Source: Utricularia gibba
Taxonomy: Eukaryota; Streptophyta; Magnoliopsida; Lamiales; Lentibulariaceae
DNA: 64,000 nucleotides
NCBI GenBank assembly: GCA_002189035.1
Contig: NEEC01000009.1
Coordinates: forward strand, 1,426,001 to 1,490,000
Direction: 5' to 3'
A model generated the notes under the pieces. The model had not been told where the DNA came from, searched no databases, and worked only from the letters and a program-made list of their open reading frames with translations. A program made the translations under genes and the position numbers. Positions 49,924-62,702 of this stretch are shown here, piece by piece (within the stretch, counting starts at the first letter, position 1; every line of letters begins with the position of its first letter).

Positions 49924-51707
49924 CCAGAATATGGGAAGTTCAGCAGCATCTGGTTTTCTTCTTCTACTTCACCCGCCCCCTTAGCATTTGTCTGCTTATC
50001 TGAAGCTTGGAAAAATCATTCTCTGCAGACCCTTTTCACCTTGTTTGCTTGTTCATTTCCAAGTACAAACAAACATTAAAACACTCGGAACCTTCTCTTA
50101 AATTGGGCTAAAAAAAACATGTAGTGCCCTATTCGTGGGTCTGTCTACCACAAGATGATGGTATCTGATCTGTAAAGCTAATCGAGACCAAGTTAATTAC
50201 TTTTTGATTGAAGCTTTCATGGCAGAGCCAAGAATCAGCATAAATTCAAGCTATTGTGGGCCTGGTGAGACGACGATGAATAAGCCCTCTGAGGTAATAC
50301 TGTACGGCCCAATCCGATGTGCTTCTTGATTCGCAGCACATTTTCAAACAGATGGATAGCCCTTCTGCGTTAGCATCTGGGCCTCACGGCGGAAACCTTG
50401 TGGGCTGAAAAAGGATGGAATACAACATCAACAACAGATGATCTGCTTTGATGATATCTTTACAGCAACCAAGAAATTCAGCTTTTGGTTACTTACAGCA
50501 GTAACGAGAAGGAGCAGCTTTTGCTGAATCGGAATGGGTTTTGAAAATGATCAACAAATTTGTTTTGAAGAAATTACAAAGAAACCTATTGAGATTTGAG
50601 TGTACTACCAAATTCATCTTATGTAATCCGCCGGCGGGCCTCCGGTTGTGCAGAGTGAGGAGCTGTGAATGGGGGCAACTACAAAATGGAGAACCGCCTT
50701 TCCGTTACATACCCAAGTTTCAAACTTTCTAAGAGCACTTAACCAATCGAAGTAGTAAAAAAAGTACATCCCTTGTAGATGACCCATAACTCTGTGATGG
50801 TTGAAGTTCTGAACAGAAGAGCATTTTCCGGTCCGATCTGCCCCGACCGGCGGATGAAAATAGGCTGACAGTAAATCTATGGCCAGGCTGTGAGTTGCAG
50901 CGTTATCCATTTACTTTCAGCGGTGTCAACCGTGGGGTAAAAATGGTGTAGACAAAAGAGGAGGAAATACAGAGTGGGTCTGGTAAGAAATTGACGATAG
51001 AGTTCCGTCGGTTTCCTCTGCACAAAAACACATGTACTTTCTCAATTTTTGTCCCCCAGTTAAAATCACTACTGTAAAAGCGTAGCCTTTTCTCATGAGG
51101 TCCCGTTTTCAGATCGGGCAATATGCCTTCGCTTGGTTACTGATTAAGATACTCGGAATTGGATGATTAATGATGCCATTGCTTGAAATTTATGATGCAA
51201 AACAGTCGTCTTTTACTTTTCAAGATAAGGAGAGGACCAGGGGGGAGAGTGCGGGCAGGTTAACGGTCGGGGAGAGGTGGTGGTCCCCACCACGACGGAA
51301 ACTGGTGAGCTATCAGAACGGCGGCCCAACTGCCGCGTGCTTATGTGTCACGATGGGTTCTCTATGTTTTTAACTTTCTAGCGCTCTCACTTTCTTGGCG
51401 GCACCCGGAAATCCTCGAAATTTCAGGCCGGCCCCCACCGCAAAAGAGGGGGAGGAGAAAACAAGGCACAGATCAATCGTTTTGAAGGGAGCCCAACTGT
51501 GGCTGGGACGTGATCTTGTGGTGGACGACTGACGGATTGCAGTGATTGCAATTCAATACTTAATTAATAGGATAGGTCAGTTTGTTGGTTTTTTGTGCTC
51601 TTTTTTGGCGTAAAAATTGAGGCGAAATCCGCATTCTTTCTGGTGTATGAGCTTGGGATTGCCGCTATTGTGGGATTCGGGTCATCCCCATTTGTCGAGA
51701 TTTGTTC
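49924..51707. other. Long intergenic region between Dof and hydrolase genes
   Basis: The Dof 3' UTR comes first. Open frames at 50541-50910 and 51170-51373 show no recognisable similarity. 51,540-51,707 looks like the hydrolase leader. I see no repeat or RNA gene. Confidence 0.45.
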
Positions 51708-53808
51708 ATGTCTGAAGCTGAAGAGTCAACGCCCTGGGGTCAGGAATTCCCGGGGGTGCTAGATGTGGACGGGGAGAGGACTACTGAACTTAATTACATT
51801 TCAGTAGCCGAGGAAAATGGGGGTGTCGACGGCGATGACGTCGGAGATTGGAAGTTCAAGATGTCAGAGTTCGCTAAAGGGGCGGCGGAGATGAGTATGG
51901 ATTTTGGGAGGGGACTGAGAGACGTGTTGAAGCAAAGCTTCCTCACAGAGGACTCTTTCATCGTGAGGAAGTTTAAGGATCCCTGTGAAAAGCTCTGTGA
52001 GCGGTTGAAATTTCTCAACGAGTATTTGCCTGAGGATCGGGACCCTGTTCATTCTTGGACCGTCATTTCTTCTGTTTGGATTTTCGCTCTTTTTGGTGAG
52101 TCTTTGCTTGCTGTTGCATGATCATAAAGTATGTACCTTTCACTAAAAAACTCAGGGTCAAGTTTATGTTTGAAGTTTCCGATGGATGATATGAGTCTTC
52201 AATTCATTCTGATGTGATGAAAAGCTGTTCGAATCAACTTCAGATTCGAGGCTGTGCTTTTGCTTTTCTACAAATTGCTACTGAATGAATTGAACTTCTG
52301 CAGTTTTGATTGTAACTTCTTCTCGGTCTATGGCCCCAATGGTTAAAAGGATGAAGCTCCATCCTGCTAGCGCTAGCTTCATACAGCTTCCCGATGGAAG
52401 ACAACTAGCTTATCTTGAAAAAGGAGTTTCAGCTAATCGCGCAAGACATACCGTAATGGTTCCTCATTCTTTTCTTTCATCCCGACTTGCAGGTATTGCA
52501 AAGTACTCGGTTCAGACTTGAAGCTTCATCTATATTAACTTCCTATTCTTCATTACAGGGATGCCAGGCCTGAAGAATTCATTGCTGGAAGAATATGGCA
52601 TTCGTCTGGTGTCATATGATCTACCAGGATTCGGAGAAAGTGATCCTCATCCCAAGAGGAACCTGGAGTCGTCAGCTTTAGATATGTTGCATTTATCTGT
52701 TGCGGTGAATGTTACAGGCAAATTCTGGGTACTAGGATTTTCTTCAGGAAGCATGCATGCTTGGGCTGCCCTTCGTTTGATCCCTGATAAGCTTGAAGGT
52801 TGTGCTGTCTGCTAATGCGTTTGCAGTTTCTTGGACAGCATGCTCATTTTGTTTCATCTGCTCTCTGTTTGGAGAAGGTTCTTTGTAGTGAGAATTAACA
52901 GAATGCTGTTTGAACTGCCAGGTGCTATTATGATTGCTCCAATGGTGAATCCATATGAACCAAAACTGATGAAGAAAGAGAGACGGGCAATCTGGGAAAA
53001 ATGGACTGCCAGAAGAAAGATGATGTATTTTCTGGCACGGAAGTTCCCCAAGTCACTTGGCTTTTTCTACCGAAGGAGTTTCCTGTCTGGAATTCATGAT
53101 CGAATGGACAAGTGGCTGTACTTCTCACCAGGCACAAGTGTAAGAGTTTCATATCTATTGAGAATGGATGGATGTCTCTGGTTAATCCCTGCTCTCTATC
53201 ATTGTCTGGTTTGATATCTTCCAGGATCAACTGCTTATGGAGAAGCAGGCTTTCGAAGAGTTCTGGCAAAGAGATGTCGAAGAATCGGTTCGACAGGGAA
53301 ATGCAAAGCCATTTGTTGAGGAGGCGGCCCTCCAGGTCTCTGAATGGGGCTTCAGCATCGGAGACATTAAGGTGAAACAGAAACACAGAGAAGGAGGCTT
53401 CATCTCCTGGCTGAAGTCCATTTACATCCCTGAAGACGAAAAGGTGACCGGATTCCTCGGCCCCATATACATCTGGCAGGTGAGTTTATGATACAATTTC
53501 AAGAACAGAGCACTTTCCTGTGCCTTAACTCAAGCTGTTGTCACTTGTCCTGCAAATCCATGTAGGGAGCCCAAGATACAGTCATCCCTCCTTCGACAAG
53601 CGACTTCATATCTCGTGTTCTACCAGATGTGGTGCTGCAGAAGCTCCCCCACGATGGCCATTTTTCATATCTGTACTTGTGTGATGCTTGCCATCAACAG
53701 ATTTTTTCAACTGTTTTTGGAGATCCTGAAGGGCCTGCCCCTGCACTGGAAACGATTGACATAGAAGGAGATGAAGCTTCTGAAGCAGCGTACTCTGACA
53801 TGGTGTAA
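51708..53808 (+). CDS. Membrane-anchored alpha/beta hydrolase
   Basis: This is an alpha/beta-hydrolase-fold protein of a plant group like At3g48410; its substrate is unknown. Exons are 51708-52095, 52304-52492, 52559-52798, 52922-53139, 53225-53479 and 53566-53808, totalling 1,533 nt and 510 residues. The N-terminal part is acidic, with one membrane segment at about 122-140 (SWTVISSVWIFALF continuing into VLIVTSS). The fold follows: LPDGRQLAYLEKG, SYDLPGFGESDPHP, the nucleophile elbow GFSSGSMH with a Ser, GAQDTVIPP for the acid strand and LPHDGHFSY for the catalytic His. The oxyanion/HGG region falls at the exon 2-3 junction, where the short exon 2 end (PHSFLSSRLAG) replaces the usual HG-x-P form. 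The triad looks complete. Confidence 0.9.
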
Positions 53809-54334
53809 GTAAGAGGAGGAGGAGGAAGAGCGTCTTCCCCTGAGCTTGATATGATTCCTTCCATTGCAGCAACGAGCTAATGCTTGTGCAGTATGCTTAC
53901 ACACACATTTTTATTCCATAAACCATACGTGATCCTGCGGCCTTGTTGGTGGTGTTTTGATGATGATAATTGGTTGTGCTCTGGGCTTATGATTTTTGTA
54001 CAGAATCTTTATTGATCTTCCTTGTTCAGTCAGTAGAATGGAAGCCTTACTAATCATCCCTATGCTTTCACTACCTCTTGTAATCGAAGTTTTAGATCAA
54101 ACCCAGAAATTTTCGGGACATATGGAATCTAGTCAGGGAAGTGATGTATAGTTCACAAGGTTTTTTCACATCTTCCTGCCCCTCTAAAAGAACAAAAAGA
54201 GTGGATCATCCTGCAAAAAATAATACATACTTTGCAAAGTCATCTTGTCCATGGGAGGTGACAAACATCACCCACTATGAATTGAATCACAATATTGATA
54301 CAAGGGCAGGAATTTGTAATAAAAAGCCTACTAC
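53809..54334. other. Convergent spacer between hydrolase and EXO5 genes
   Basis: This holds the 3' UTRs of both genes; nothing else is visible. Confidence 0.5.
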
Positions 54335-56505
54335 TCAATGACAAGGGGTTTCGCCGTAATCATGTTGTTTGGATGAACCATCCGGGATGGAATTTCCTTG
54401 GCATTTGGAGTAAAAAGCACAGTACCTGCATTTCCATCTTTCTTCCTCGGGCGCATAGCTCGGCTCTCTCTGCCCATGCCAAAACTCAAGGTGCAACTTA
54501 ATCTGTGCCTCGACCCACTCTGGATCATAGGCAAACTTGTCCTCATCTAGTAAAGATTGATCTTGCTGGAATTCATATCTGTATCAGAAGACAAGAAAGC
54601 CATCTTCTAAGCTGTAGGTACGTGTATTAAGGTATATCTCTAGTTATGCGTGAAGATTTTACCTCAACAGAAGCTGTTCGTCAGCCTGAGGTAGCAGGCA
54701 GCAACTATTCTCAAAACATCTAACCATATCACTGAGACTCTACCTTGGAAGAAATGCAAATCATCGATAAGTAGTTAGGAACAGAAGGAAAAACGAATAC
54801 CAAGTACTGGTTTACCTGCAAAGATAAACCAGATTGGCTGGCTGTGTCCCTGATGTCCGGGGAAAGTATCTTATTAGGATTCAATGAAAAATAATCAAAA
54901 AACCCTCTTGATGGGAATTTTTCAGTTACTAATCTGTCCCACATATATTTGTAGCACATTAGTTGAAACCTGCGTAGAAAGTTCCAGAACGAAATGAGAT
55001 TTAAGGGGATGAGCTGATTAGAAAAAATATATCTGCTGGTGGAATCACTTACCTTCCATTCCTCCTCTGTGGTTCGCCTGGAAGTGTTGGTCGCACACGA
55101 GTCTTGGTATCGACTATCGTGGGTGATCTTTCAGCCACAGACAAGGGCATACGAATTTCATCTATCACCCCCACCATCCATACACCTTCCACACAGCCTA
55201 CCCTAGAAACATCTCAAGTTAAAATCAAGAAAAGAATGCAAAAATAACGGTAATCAAGACCGTTTTTTTAATCTGTAGATACAAAATCAATAGGGAAAAC
55301 ATACTGAAATTCACATGAAACGACTATTCTTGGCACCGATTTTTCCTCAAACATCCTTATTGATATCACATATGACAGAAAGTAAAAATTCTAACAAAAA
55401 TAATACACATACAGCGGCAGCTCGCGGGTTAAGCCATCGAATAAAAGTTGGTTTATTCCAACGATGAAGTTCATAAACTTAACTGCCATCACATCTTCGG
55501 CTGATTGAACATTTACTTTCACCCTTCTAATGACCTGTCCCATTCACAAGGAAGCCACAGGGAAACACAGGATGAACATAAAGGACAATGAAATACGGAG
55601 AAAGAACAGCATGATGTGAAACGCCGTTCTAGTCTTTTAGTTACAGCAACGCAATCACCTGAAGTGATAACTCCCTGTATTTTACAAAGACCAATCATCC
55701 CAAGGAAAAAAAAAACTGAAACTTAACTTTCATCGTAGAGGAAGAAACGCATTTTCTAGCATCGCTACCTATTCGAAAAGAAACTTAATATATAATAAAA
55801 CGCACAGTAAACTGATAAGAACCTCTTCTTCAAGTTCGGCATGCCTTGCACTGCCTACTTTCATGGCTTTCGATTTCTCAGGTCTCCCCTTAAGAAGAGT
55901 AAATTCCATTTGCTTTTGACACCATTCCTGCAAACATTTTGTTTATCAAGAAACAGGCAGCACTTCCTGTAAGGTTTCGCATTCTTTCACATCAACAGAA
56001 CCAATATAGAAATGAATCGCCACAACTAAAAACCAAACATCACAAGATCCATTCTTAATCCTGTAAGGTTTCGTATTCTTCCACAGGCCAAAAAACAGGC
56101 GTTTTTATGATCTTGATAAACTATGCCTACCGTCGCCGTAAGATCAGTAACTGCCAATCCCCTTGCCTTCCGAAAACGATGCAGAAAAGAGTCAAACCCT
56201 CTACTCTTCTTATTCTTCTGTGGGCTATCAGATCCAGTAACGCAGTCGCAATCCTCAATATCGCGTGGCCCCTTCTGCGTGCACGCAGATAGGCGGCGCT
56301 TGCATAGCAGCGTGATCCCGCGAATCGACCTCGGGCTCGTACTCAATCGAGCTAAAGGCGTCTCGTAAGCAGCAAAAGCAGCATCAATTAGTGCCATTTC
56401 CTCATCCGAGATGAACTCCACAGGGATTTTGGGCACGATATTCTCACTCTCTGTGGTTTCCTCAGGGGTGGCAGAGGATGAAGTCGAAGGATTCATAGGC
56501 CACAC
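54335..56505 (-). CDS. EXO5: Exonuclease V (EXO5-like)
   Basis: This is a PD-(D/E)XK single-strand exonuclease with an iron-sulfur cluster; the Arabidopsis protein (At5g60370) is annotated as chloroplastic. Exons, high to low: 56505-56131, 55927-55823, 55534-55413, 55202-55053, 54969-54816, 54739-54663 and 54578-54335, totalling 1,227 nt and 408 residues. Landmarks: [49 protein letters not shown], the nuclease core VIDEIRMP and [25 protein letters not shown], and the C-terminal cluster cysteines in [12 protein letters not shown]. The N-terminus is Ser/Thr/Glu-rich with no obvious transit peptide, so plastid targeting is not evident here. The second Met at codon 4 is an alternative start. Confidence 0.92.
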
Positions 56506-57335
56506 AGCGGTTTATTCGGCGGAGAGCACCACCGCCACCCACGGCCCGTGGCGTCGGGCTCAATGGGCACACGTTGCCATTCCAAACGATCCCCGATGGT
56601 AACAAATAACGTCCATAGCATCGGAGAAACGCTTCAAATGCGCTCTCAGAAATTTTTTTCCAGTTATTTATTGAGTGTTAATTATTATTTGAAAATACAT
56701 ACAAAAATGTGGGTTTTTGGGCCAACTATCGATTTCTTGGGCCCAAAGTTTTAAGACCTAAGGCCCACTTGTCTTAGGGTTGAGAATCATTCGTATCGGC
56801 TCTATATATAGGACTTGCGGGGTATGAATCATCATCTTCTACCCTTTTCGACAGGCTGCCGGCGTCTTCCTTTTTAGGTTGGTTATATTTCTCGCTTGCT
56901 TCGCGCTATTCGTTTGGATTTGCGCTTGGTGATATTATCTCCGTTGCTTTTGAGTAGTATACGGATCAATTATTTAGTGCTTACCCTTTGTCAAGCGTGG
57001 CTGGGAATTTTTTTGGATTCGATGAATGAATTTATTTTTTCGTACAGATCTTCAGCTTTGGTGACTTAATAGCAGGATATCGTTGATGTTTTTTCTGTGT
57101 TGAAATCTGTGATCTAGCTTCGCGACTAGAGCTATCCCAGTCTAACCCTAGTAGTTGATTGCTGTTAAGCCGGCCAGAATTAGAAAGATCTATGTGATTT
57201 GCATGAAATATTTGGTTTGGAATTTTTGGGGCTCAGCTACCTTAAGATTTTTGTTAATTTTTGTGTACTCTTTTAAATACTTTTATTAAAGAATTGTTTT
57301 ATCTTTTGCTTCCAGTTGTCTGTTGAAGCTGCGAA
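56506..57335 (+). promoter_or_regulatory. EF-1alpha promoter and leader with site II, telo-like and TATA elements
   Basis: Site II elements lie at 56717-56725 (TTGGGCCAA), 56737-56746 (TTGGGCCCAA) and 56761-56768, followed by a telo-box-like CTTAGGGTT at 56773-56781 and a TATA box at 56802-56810. This set and order is typical of plant translation-machinery promoters. A leader intron probably runs from a donor near 56877 to the acceptor at 57314-57315, just before the start codon. The same region serves as the EXO5 upstream side, so the pair is divergent. Confidence 0.7.
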
Positions 57336-58777
57336 ATGGGTAAAGAGAAGGTTCATATCAACATTGTGGTCATTGGCCATGTCGACTCCGGAAAGTCCAC
57401 CACCACCGGTCACTTGATCTACAAGCTTGGTGGCATCGACAAGCGTGTGATTGAGAGGTTTGAGAAGGAGGCCGCTGAGATGAACAAGAGGTCATTCAAG
57501 TACGCGTGGGTGCTTGACAAGCTCAAGGCTGAGCGCGAGCGTGGTATCACCATCGATATTGCCTTGTGGAAGTTTGAGACGACCAAGTATTACTGCACCG
57601 TGATTGACGCCCCGGGACATCGTGACTTTATCAAGAATATGATTACTGGTACCTCACAGGCAGATTGTGCCGTTCTTATCATTGACTCTACCACTGGTGG
57701 TTTCGAAGCTGGTATCTCTAAGGATGGCCAGACTCGTGAGCACGCGTTGCTTGCCTTCACCCTGGGTGTCAAGCAGATGATTTGCTGCTGCAACAAGGTA
57801 ACAGAAAAATCATCCACGTGTATTTGTTTTAGGTGTTTTTGTTGCTTGACGATTCTAATGCTCCGTTGCATTGCAATAAATCTTTTCAGATGGATGCGAC
57901 CACACCAAAGTACTCAAAGGCCAGATATGACGAAATTGTCAAGGAGGTGTCTTCTTACCTGAAGAAGGTTGGATACAACCCTGAGAAGATCCCCTTCGTC
58001 CCAATCTCTGGATTTGAAGGTGACAACATGATTGAGAGATCCACCAATCTTGACTGGTACAAGGGCCCCACGCTACTGGATGCTCTTGATTTGATTAATG
58101 AGCCCAAGAGGCCCTCGGACAAGCCCCTCCGCCTTCCACTTCAGGATGTTTACAAGATTGGTGGAATTGGTACCGTGCCTGTTGGTCGTGTGGAGACCGG
58201 TGTCCTCAAGCCTGGTATGGTGGTGACCTTTGGCCCCTCTGGTCTGACCACTGAGGTCAAGTCTGTTGAGATGCACCACGAGGCACTACAGGAGGCCCTT
58301 CCCGGAGACAATGTTGGGTTCAACGTTAAGAATGTTGCCGTCAAGGATCTGAAGCGTGGTTTTGTGGCATCCAATTCCAAGGATGACCCAGCAAAGGAAG
58401 CGGCCAACTTCACATCCCAGGTCATCATCATGAACCACCCTGGCCAGATCGGGAATGGATATGCCCCTGTCCTCGATTGCCATACTTCTCACATCGCTGT
58501 CAAGTTTGCTGAAATCCTTACCAAGATCGATAGGCGATCTGGGAAGGAGCTGGAGAAAGAGCCCAAGTTCCTGAAGAATGGTGATGCTGGTTTCGTGAAG
58601 ATGATTCCCACCAAACCCATGGTGGTGGAAACCTTCTCCGAGTACCCTCCTCTGGGGCGTTTCGCCGTGCGCGACATGCGCCAAACCGTGGCCGTGGGTG
58701 TCATCAAGAGCGTGGAGAAGAAGGATCCGACCGGTGCCAAGGTGACCAAGGCAGCGGCGAAGAAGGGCGCCAAATGA
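57336..58777 (+). CDS. EF1A: Translation elongation factor 1-alpha
   Basis: This GTPase brings aminoacyl-tRNA to the ribosome. Exons are 57336-57797 and 57890-58777, giving 449 residues, the standard plant length. Motifs: G1 [10 protein letters not shown] near residues 14-23, DAPGH near 91-95, NKMD at 153-156 and a lysine-rich C-terminus KAAAKKGAK. The only coding intron separates NK from MD within the guanine-specificity motif, the usual position in plant EF1A genes. The gene is intact. It is very likely one of several near-identical paralogues in the genome, so cross-mapping is expected. Confidence 0.98.
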
Positions 58778-60306
58778 ATGGTGCAATGCCCCAGTTCTGG
58801 TATCCTTTCAGTGAGTCCCAATAAGAGTTATCTGCTCAAAGACTATTGCTTCTTCTGTGTGTCTGTTTGTGTGCCCGCGCATGTTGGTATGTCCCAGAGC
58901 TGGGTTCTCGACAGGCGGTGGCGAAACCTGAACTCTTTTCCTCCGCCGTGGCTGCTCTGAAACTTGGTTTTTGTTTGCTTGTGTCGTCGTGATGCTCTTC
59001 TGTGTGTCTTCTTTTCATGAGGATTTTTCCTCCGACAGTGATTTAAATTATTATCCTGAAGCTGGCCACTTTTTGTTCTGTTTTGTTTAAATCAGTGACA
59101 CCTGTAAGCCGCCCATCCAGCCTATCCGGATCCGCCCCGATTAGCACCAATGACCCAATAGTTGAAATTTGGGCTCGGCCCAATTACAACTTTGCCTCCA
59201 TGGCCCATAAGGCCTACAACAGCGACCGTTACGGCGCATCATGTTAGAAAACAAAAGCGGAAACCATGTACGGAATGGTCCAGGGAAATATTACGCCACA
59301 ATCATTTTCGGATATACTTTTACTTGGGAAAAAAAAGAATTTCACCTTTTTTTTGGTTTGCTTTTTCCTTTATTCAATCCTTGTTGGTTTGATTTCCTGT
59401 CTACTGAAATAAGTAATCATGAGCACTCACAGTAAGATATTGAGCACTGGATTCACGCCCTAAAATGCCCCCAGCTTACTCACTATTTATTTATCGACCC
59501 CTACAATATGTCATTATTTTGTTTGCCTCCTCTTTCCAGGAGCCATTCCATAAAATACCAATTGTGAAAAAATCACTTTAGAATTGATTTTATAGAATTA
59601 AAAATTGTGATATAACTATAACCAATATATATTCAAAATTATTTAAAATTATGTTGATAAAAAGTGCACTAGTTATAGTTTTTATACACAAAATAATACT
59701 ACAATTATAAAATTTTATCATATAATTAATCCTCAAAATTCAATTTTAACAGAAAATTTGTTTTTTTTTTCAAAGCACAATTGGAGTTATTCTAAAAAAA
59801 TCAATCAATTTTAAAAATAAGAATTAATATTTTAATTATAATTATTTTTTCCAAATTGGTGGAAGGGGTGTCCACCCAAATTGAATTATTGATCAATCAT
59901 GTAATTGTGTTTGAGTATCCAACTTACCCTAAAATCAAATTAAATTAAAAAAAAAAAGGAAAAAGTAGAGGAAGAGGAAGGTGAAGGTGGTCCAGGCTGA
60001 GTCTTCTGCTGACCGACCGTGAGTTGCAGAGCAGCTCCCGATGTCTCCTGTGAGATTAGGGATGAGGAGGGAGGGAGAGAGAGAGAGAGAGAGACACTGA
60101 GTTTTAGGTCATCTTTTATGGAATAAAAAGGCAACTTTTTTGCGCCAGGGATTCGATAAAACAAACATGCAAGGATAAACTTCTTCTCCTATGCTGCTTC
60201 TCCTTCGCCACTCCCGTGAAAAAAAAAGAAGAAAAGATAAATCTTTCCTCTCCTCCGGCAGCCTTTCTGCTGCTTACGTCCCCTTTGATCCCTCTCTCGA
60301 AAAGCG
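58778..60306. other. EF-1alpha 3' flank and IDD promoter/leader
   Basis: After the EF1A 3' UTR (to about 59,050) comes 59,500-59,950, AT-rich and non-coding. The IDD promoter and 5' UTR follow, with a (GA)n run at 60075-60094. Confidence 0.5.
60075..60094. repeat. (GA)n repeat in the IDD leader
   Basis: About ten GA units; GA runs in 5' leaders of plant regulator genes can bind BPC/GAGA-factor proteins. Confidence 0.8.
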
Positions 60307-61917
60307 ATGTCTGGTCATCGTGACGCCTTCCCCAATTCTTCTGCACCCTCGGGTCTCCAGTCAACGGCGGCCAGGCCTCAGGATGCTGCTCCCAACGCAG
60401 GCTCCAAACGGAAACGGAGCCTCCCGGGGACACCAGGTTCGTGTTGATTTTCTTTCATGTGGGGTGATGGAGATGGTTACTTCGGTTTTGAGTTAATTGT
60501 GGAAACCCTAGGGCTACGGTAGTCATGTGTGGATTGGGTTTCAGATCCGGAGGCGGAGGTGGTGGCGCTGTCGCCGCGGTCGCTGATGGCCACGAACAGA
60601 TTCGTCTGCGAAATCTGTAACAAGGGTTTTCAGCGTGACCAGAATCTTCAGCTGCATCGAAGAGGGCACAACCTCCCGTGGAAGCTGAAGCAGCGGAGCA
60701 ACAAGGAGCAGATCAGGAAGAAGGTGTACATCTGCCCGGAGAAAACCTGCGTCCACCACGACCCGGCGAGGGCCCTCGGCGATTTGACCGGAATCAAGAA
60801 GCACTTCAGCCGCAAGCACGGCGAGAAGAAGTGGAAGTGCGACAAGTGCTCGAAGAAATACGCCGTTCAGTCCGATTGGAAAGCCCATAGCAAGATTTGT
60901 GGCACAAGAGAGTATAAGTGCGACTGCGGCACTCTCTTCTCCAGGCAAGCAACGCTTTGTTTTATTTTATTTTATTTTTTCGTATTCTTCAGCTGCCAAA
61001 GTACGATGTTGATTTTGTTCTCATTTATGGGGCTGGATGATTGTCTCTATGTATGCGTAGCATTAATTGAGAATCTTGGAAATTCTTCTGTTTTATGGAT
61101 CAGGAAGGATAGTTTTATTACACACAGAGCCTTCTGCGACGCCTTAGCTGAGGAAAGCGCCCGGTTTCCGGCGGCGGCGGCGCCGGTGAATTTGAGTTTC
61201 AAGACTGACTTTTTGAATTCCGGCTCTCAGTTTCCAGGGCAAGAGATGGAATCCGGCAAAACCCGGATTCCGGTTTGGCTGGATTCTTGTTCTGGTGTGA
61301 GTTTTTATTCCCAGAGTCCGGATTTGGTTCAGCTAGCGACGGCCGCGGCGGCGGGCTCGCAGAATCAGTGGATGGAGACGCCGCCGTTCGGTGGCATGAT
61401 GAACATGCCCGTGAATATGAGCAGCATGAGCTATGCATCTCCCAATATGGGTGCCCCGATGAAGGAGGAGGACGGTAATACAACATCTAAAGGTGGGAAC
61501 TTTTCCGAAGCTATAAGCTCAATGTTCTTCTGCAACAACCAAGGCGAACCAGCCGCGCAGCAGCAGTTGCCGATGTCGGCGACGGCATTGCTACAGAAAG
61601 CAGCACAGATGGGATCATCGACGAGGAGCACAAACTCCCTTCTCTTCGGATCAACCTTCTCCTCCTCCAACAACAACAACAACAATGCCGCCGGAATGAA
61701 CATGATGGCTGTCCCATCCTCATCCTCCGATTCAAGCACCCTTCTGTTAAGGGAGTCCGTGCTGGGAGAGACCATGGGTTTAACCAGGGACTTTCTGGGA
61801 GTCGGAGGCAACAATCAGATGCAAAACAGACCGTTCCTGCCGGAGAGCGAGTTAGCCAAGTTTGCAGCGGCGGCGAACTCCCTCGACATGGGGCGTTTCC
61901 GCAGTGGCAGCCACTGA
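60307..61917 (+). CDS. INDETERMINATE DOMAIN (IDD) C2H2 zinc-finger factor
   Basis: This is a plant transcription factor of the IDD/BIRD family, partners of SHR, SCR and DELLA proteins. Exons are 60307-60436, 60545-60944 and 61104-61917, totalling 1,344 nt and 447 residues. N-terminal [13 protein letters not shown], then the four-finger ID domain: [58 protein letters not shown] and [18 protein letters not shown]. The C-terminal part has the conserved motifs [13 protein letters not shown] and TRDFLGVGG, plus Asn and Ser runs. The second intron seems to start with GC (ccag|gcaagc) and is 159 bp with no stop in frame, so the whole region reads as one open frame. I do not assign a specific IDD number. 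Confidence 0.94.
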
Positions 61918-62643
61918 CGGGAGGAAGGAAAGCGGTAAAACAAGACGGTAAAAAACAATGGAGAGAGAGCTGGAAAATCTGATAGTCCGTGGAGTGGAGA
62001 AAAGAAGAAGCGATCTTGTGACCTGTCAGAGGAAATTGTGGGGCCGGGGCAGGGGCGTTGTGGGGCCTATCTGTCGGAAAAAAGAATCTCCAAGTCCACG
62101 TGGCGATACACAAAATTGTTACTGCATGTGGAAGGTTTTACTGTTTGCTTGTGACAGTTGTTGATTTTATATATTTCATTTGTGGGACCCCCAAAAAGTA
62201 TTTTCGGTTAAAACGCACTCCAACTCTGGGCTGCAGTGCCAATGGGCCGAAATTGGGCCTTGTTTTGATCCGATTAAAACTCATCAATATTTGGATATTT
62301 TCGAGCTATAAATATAATTAATTAATTATTGTGAGTTTATGTGAGCTGAAAAATAAAAGATGCCAATTTTTTTACATGATAATTCCTTATTTGAATGATC
62401 ATTTTAGTTCCATATTAATGTTGTTGAATTGCAAATTAAATTTAAATAATTATTTTTATTTTCATAATATATTTACTATGAATTAAATATATTGTAAAAA
62501 TATATAGGACATGTTTTTTATTTGAATCTTTGATTCAAATTATATAGAATATAATCAATTTTAAGATTATGTGAATATAGTCAGTTTGAAATTATTAAAT
62601 TATTTTGTGTGATAAATAAAATTAGAATGTAAAATAATAATAA

Positions 62644-62702
<59 letters not shown>

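Noticed and set aside
60529-61917. Treating the IDD coding region after exon 1 as one 462-residue exon
   Set aside because: The 53 extra residues would split the fourth zinc finger, and a GC donor and AG acceptor flank exactly the non-conserved part.
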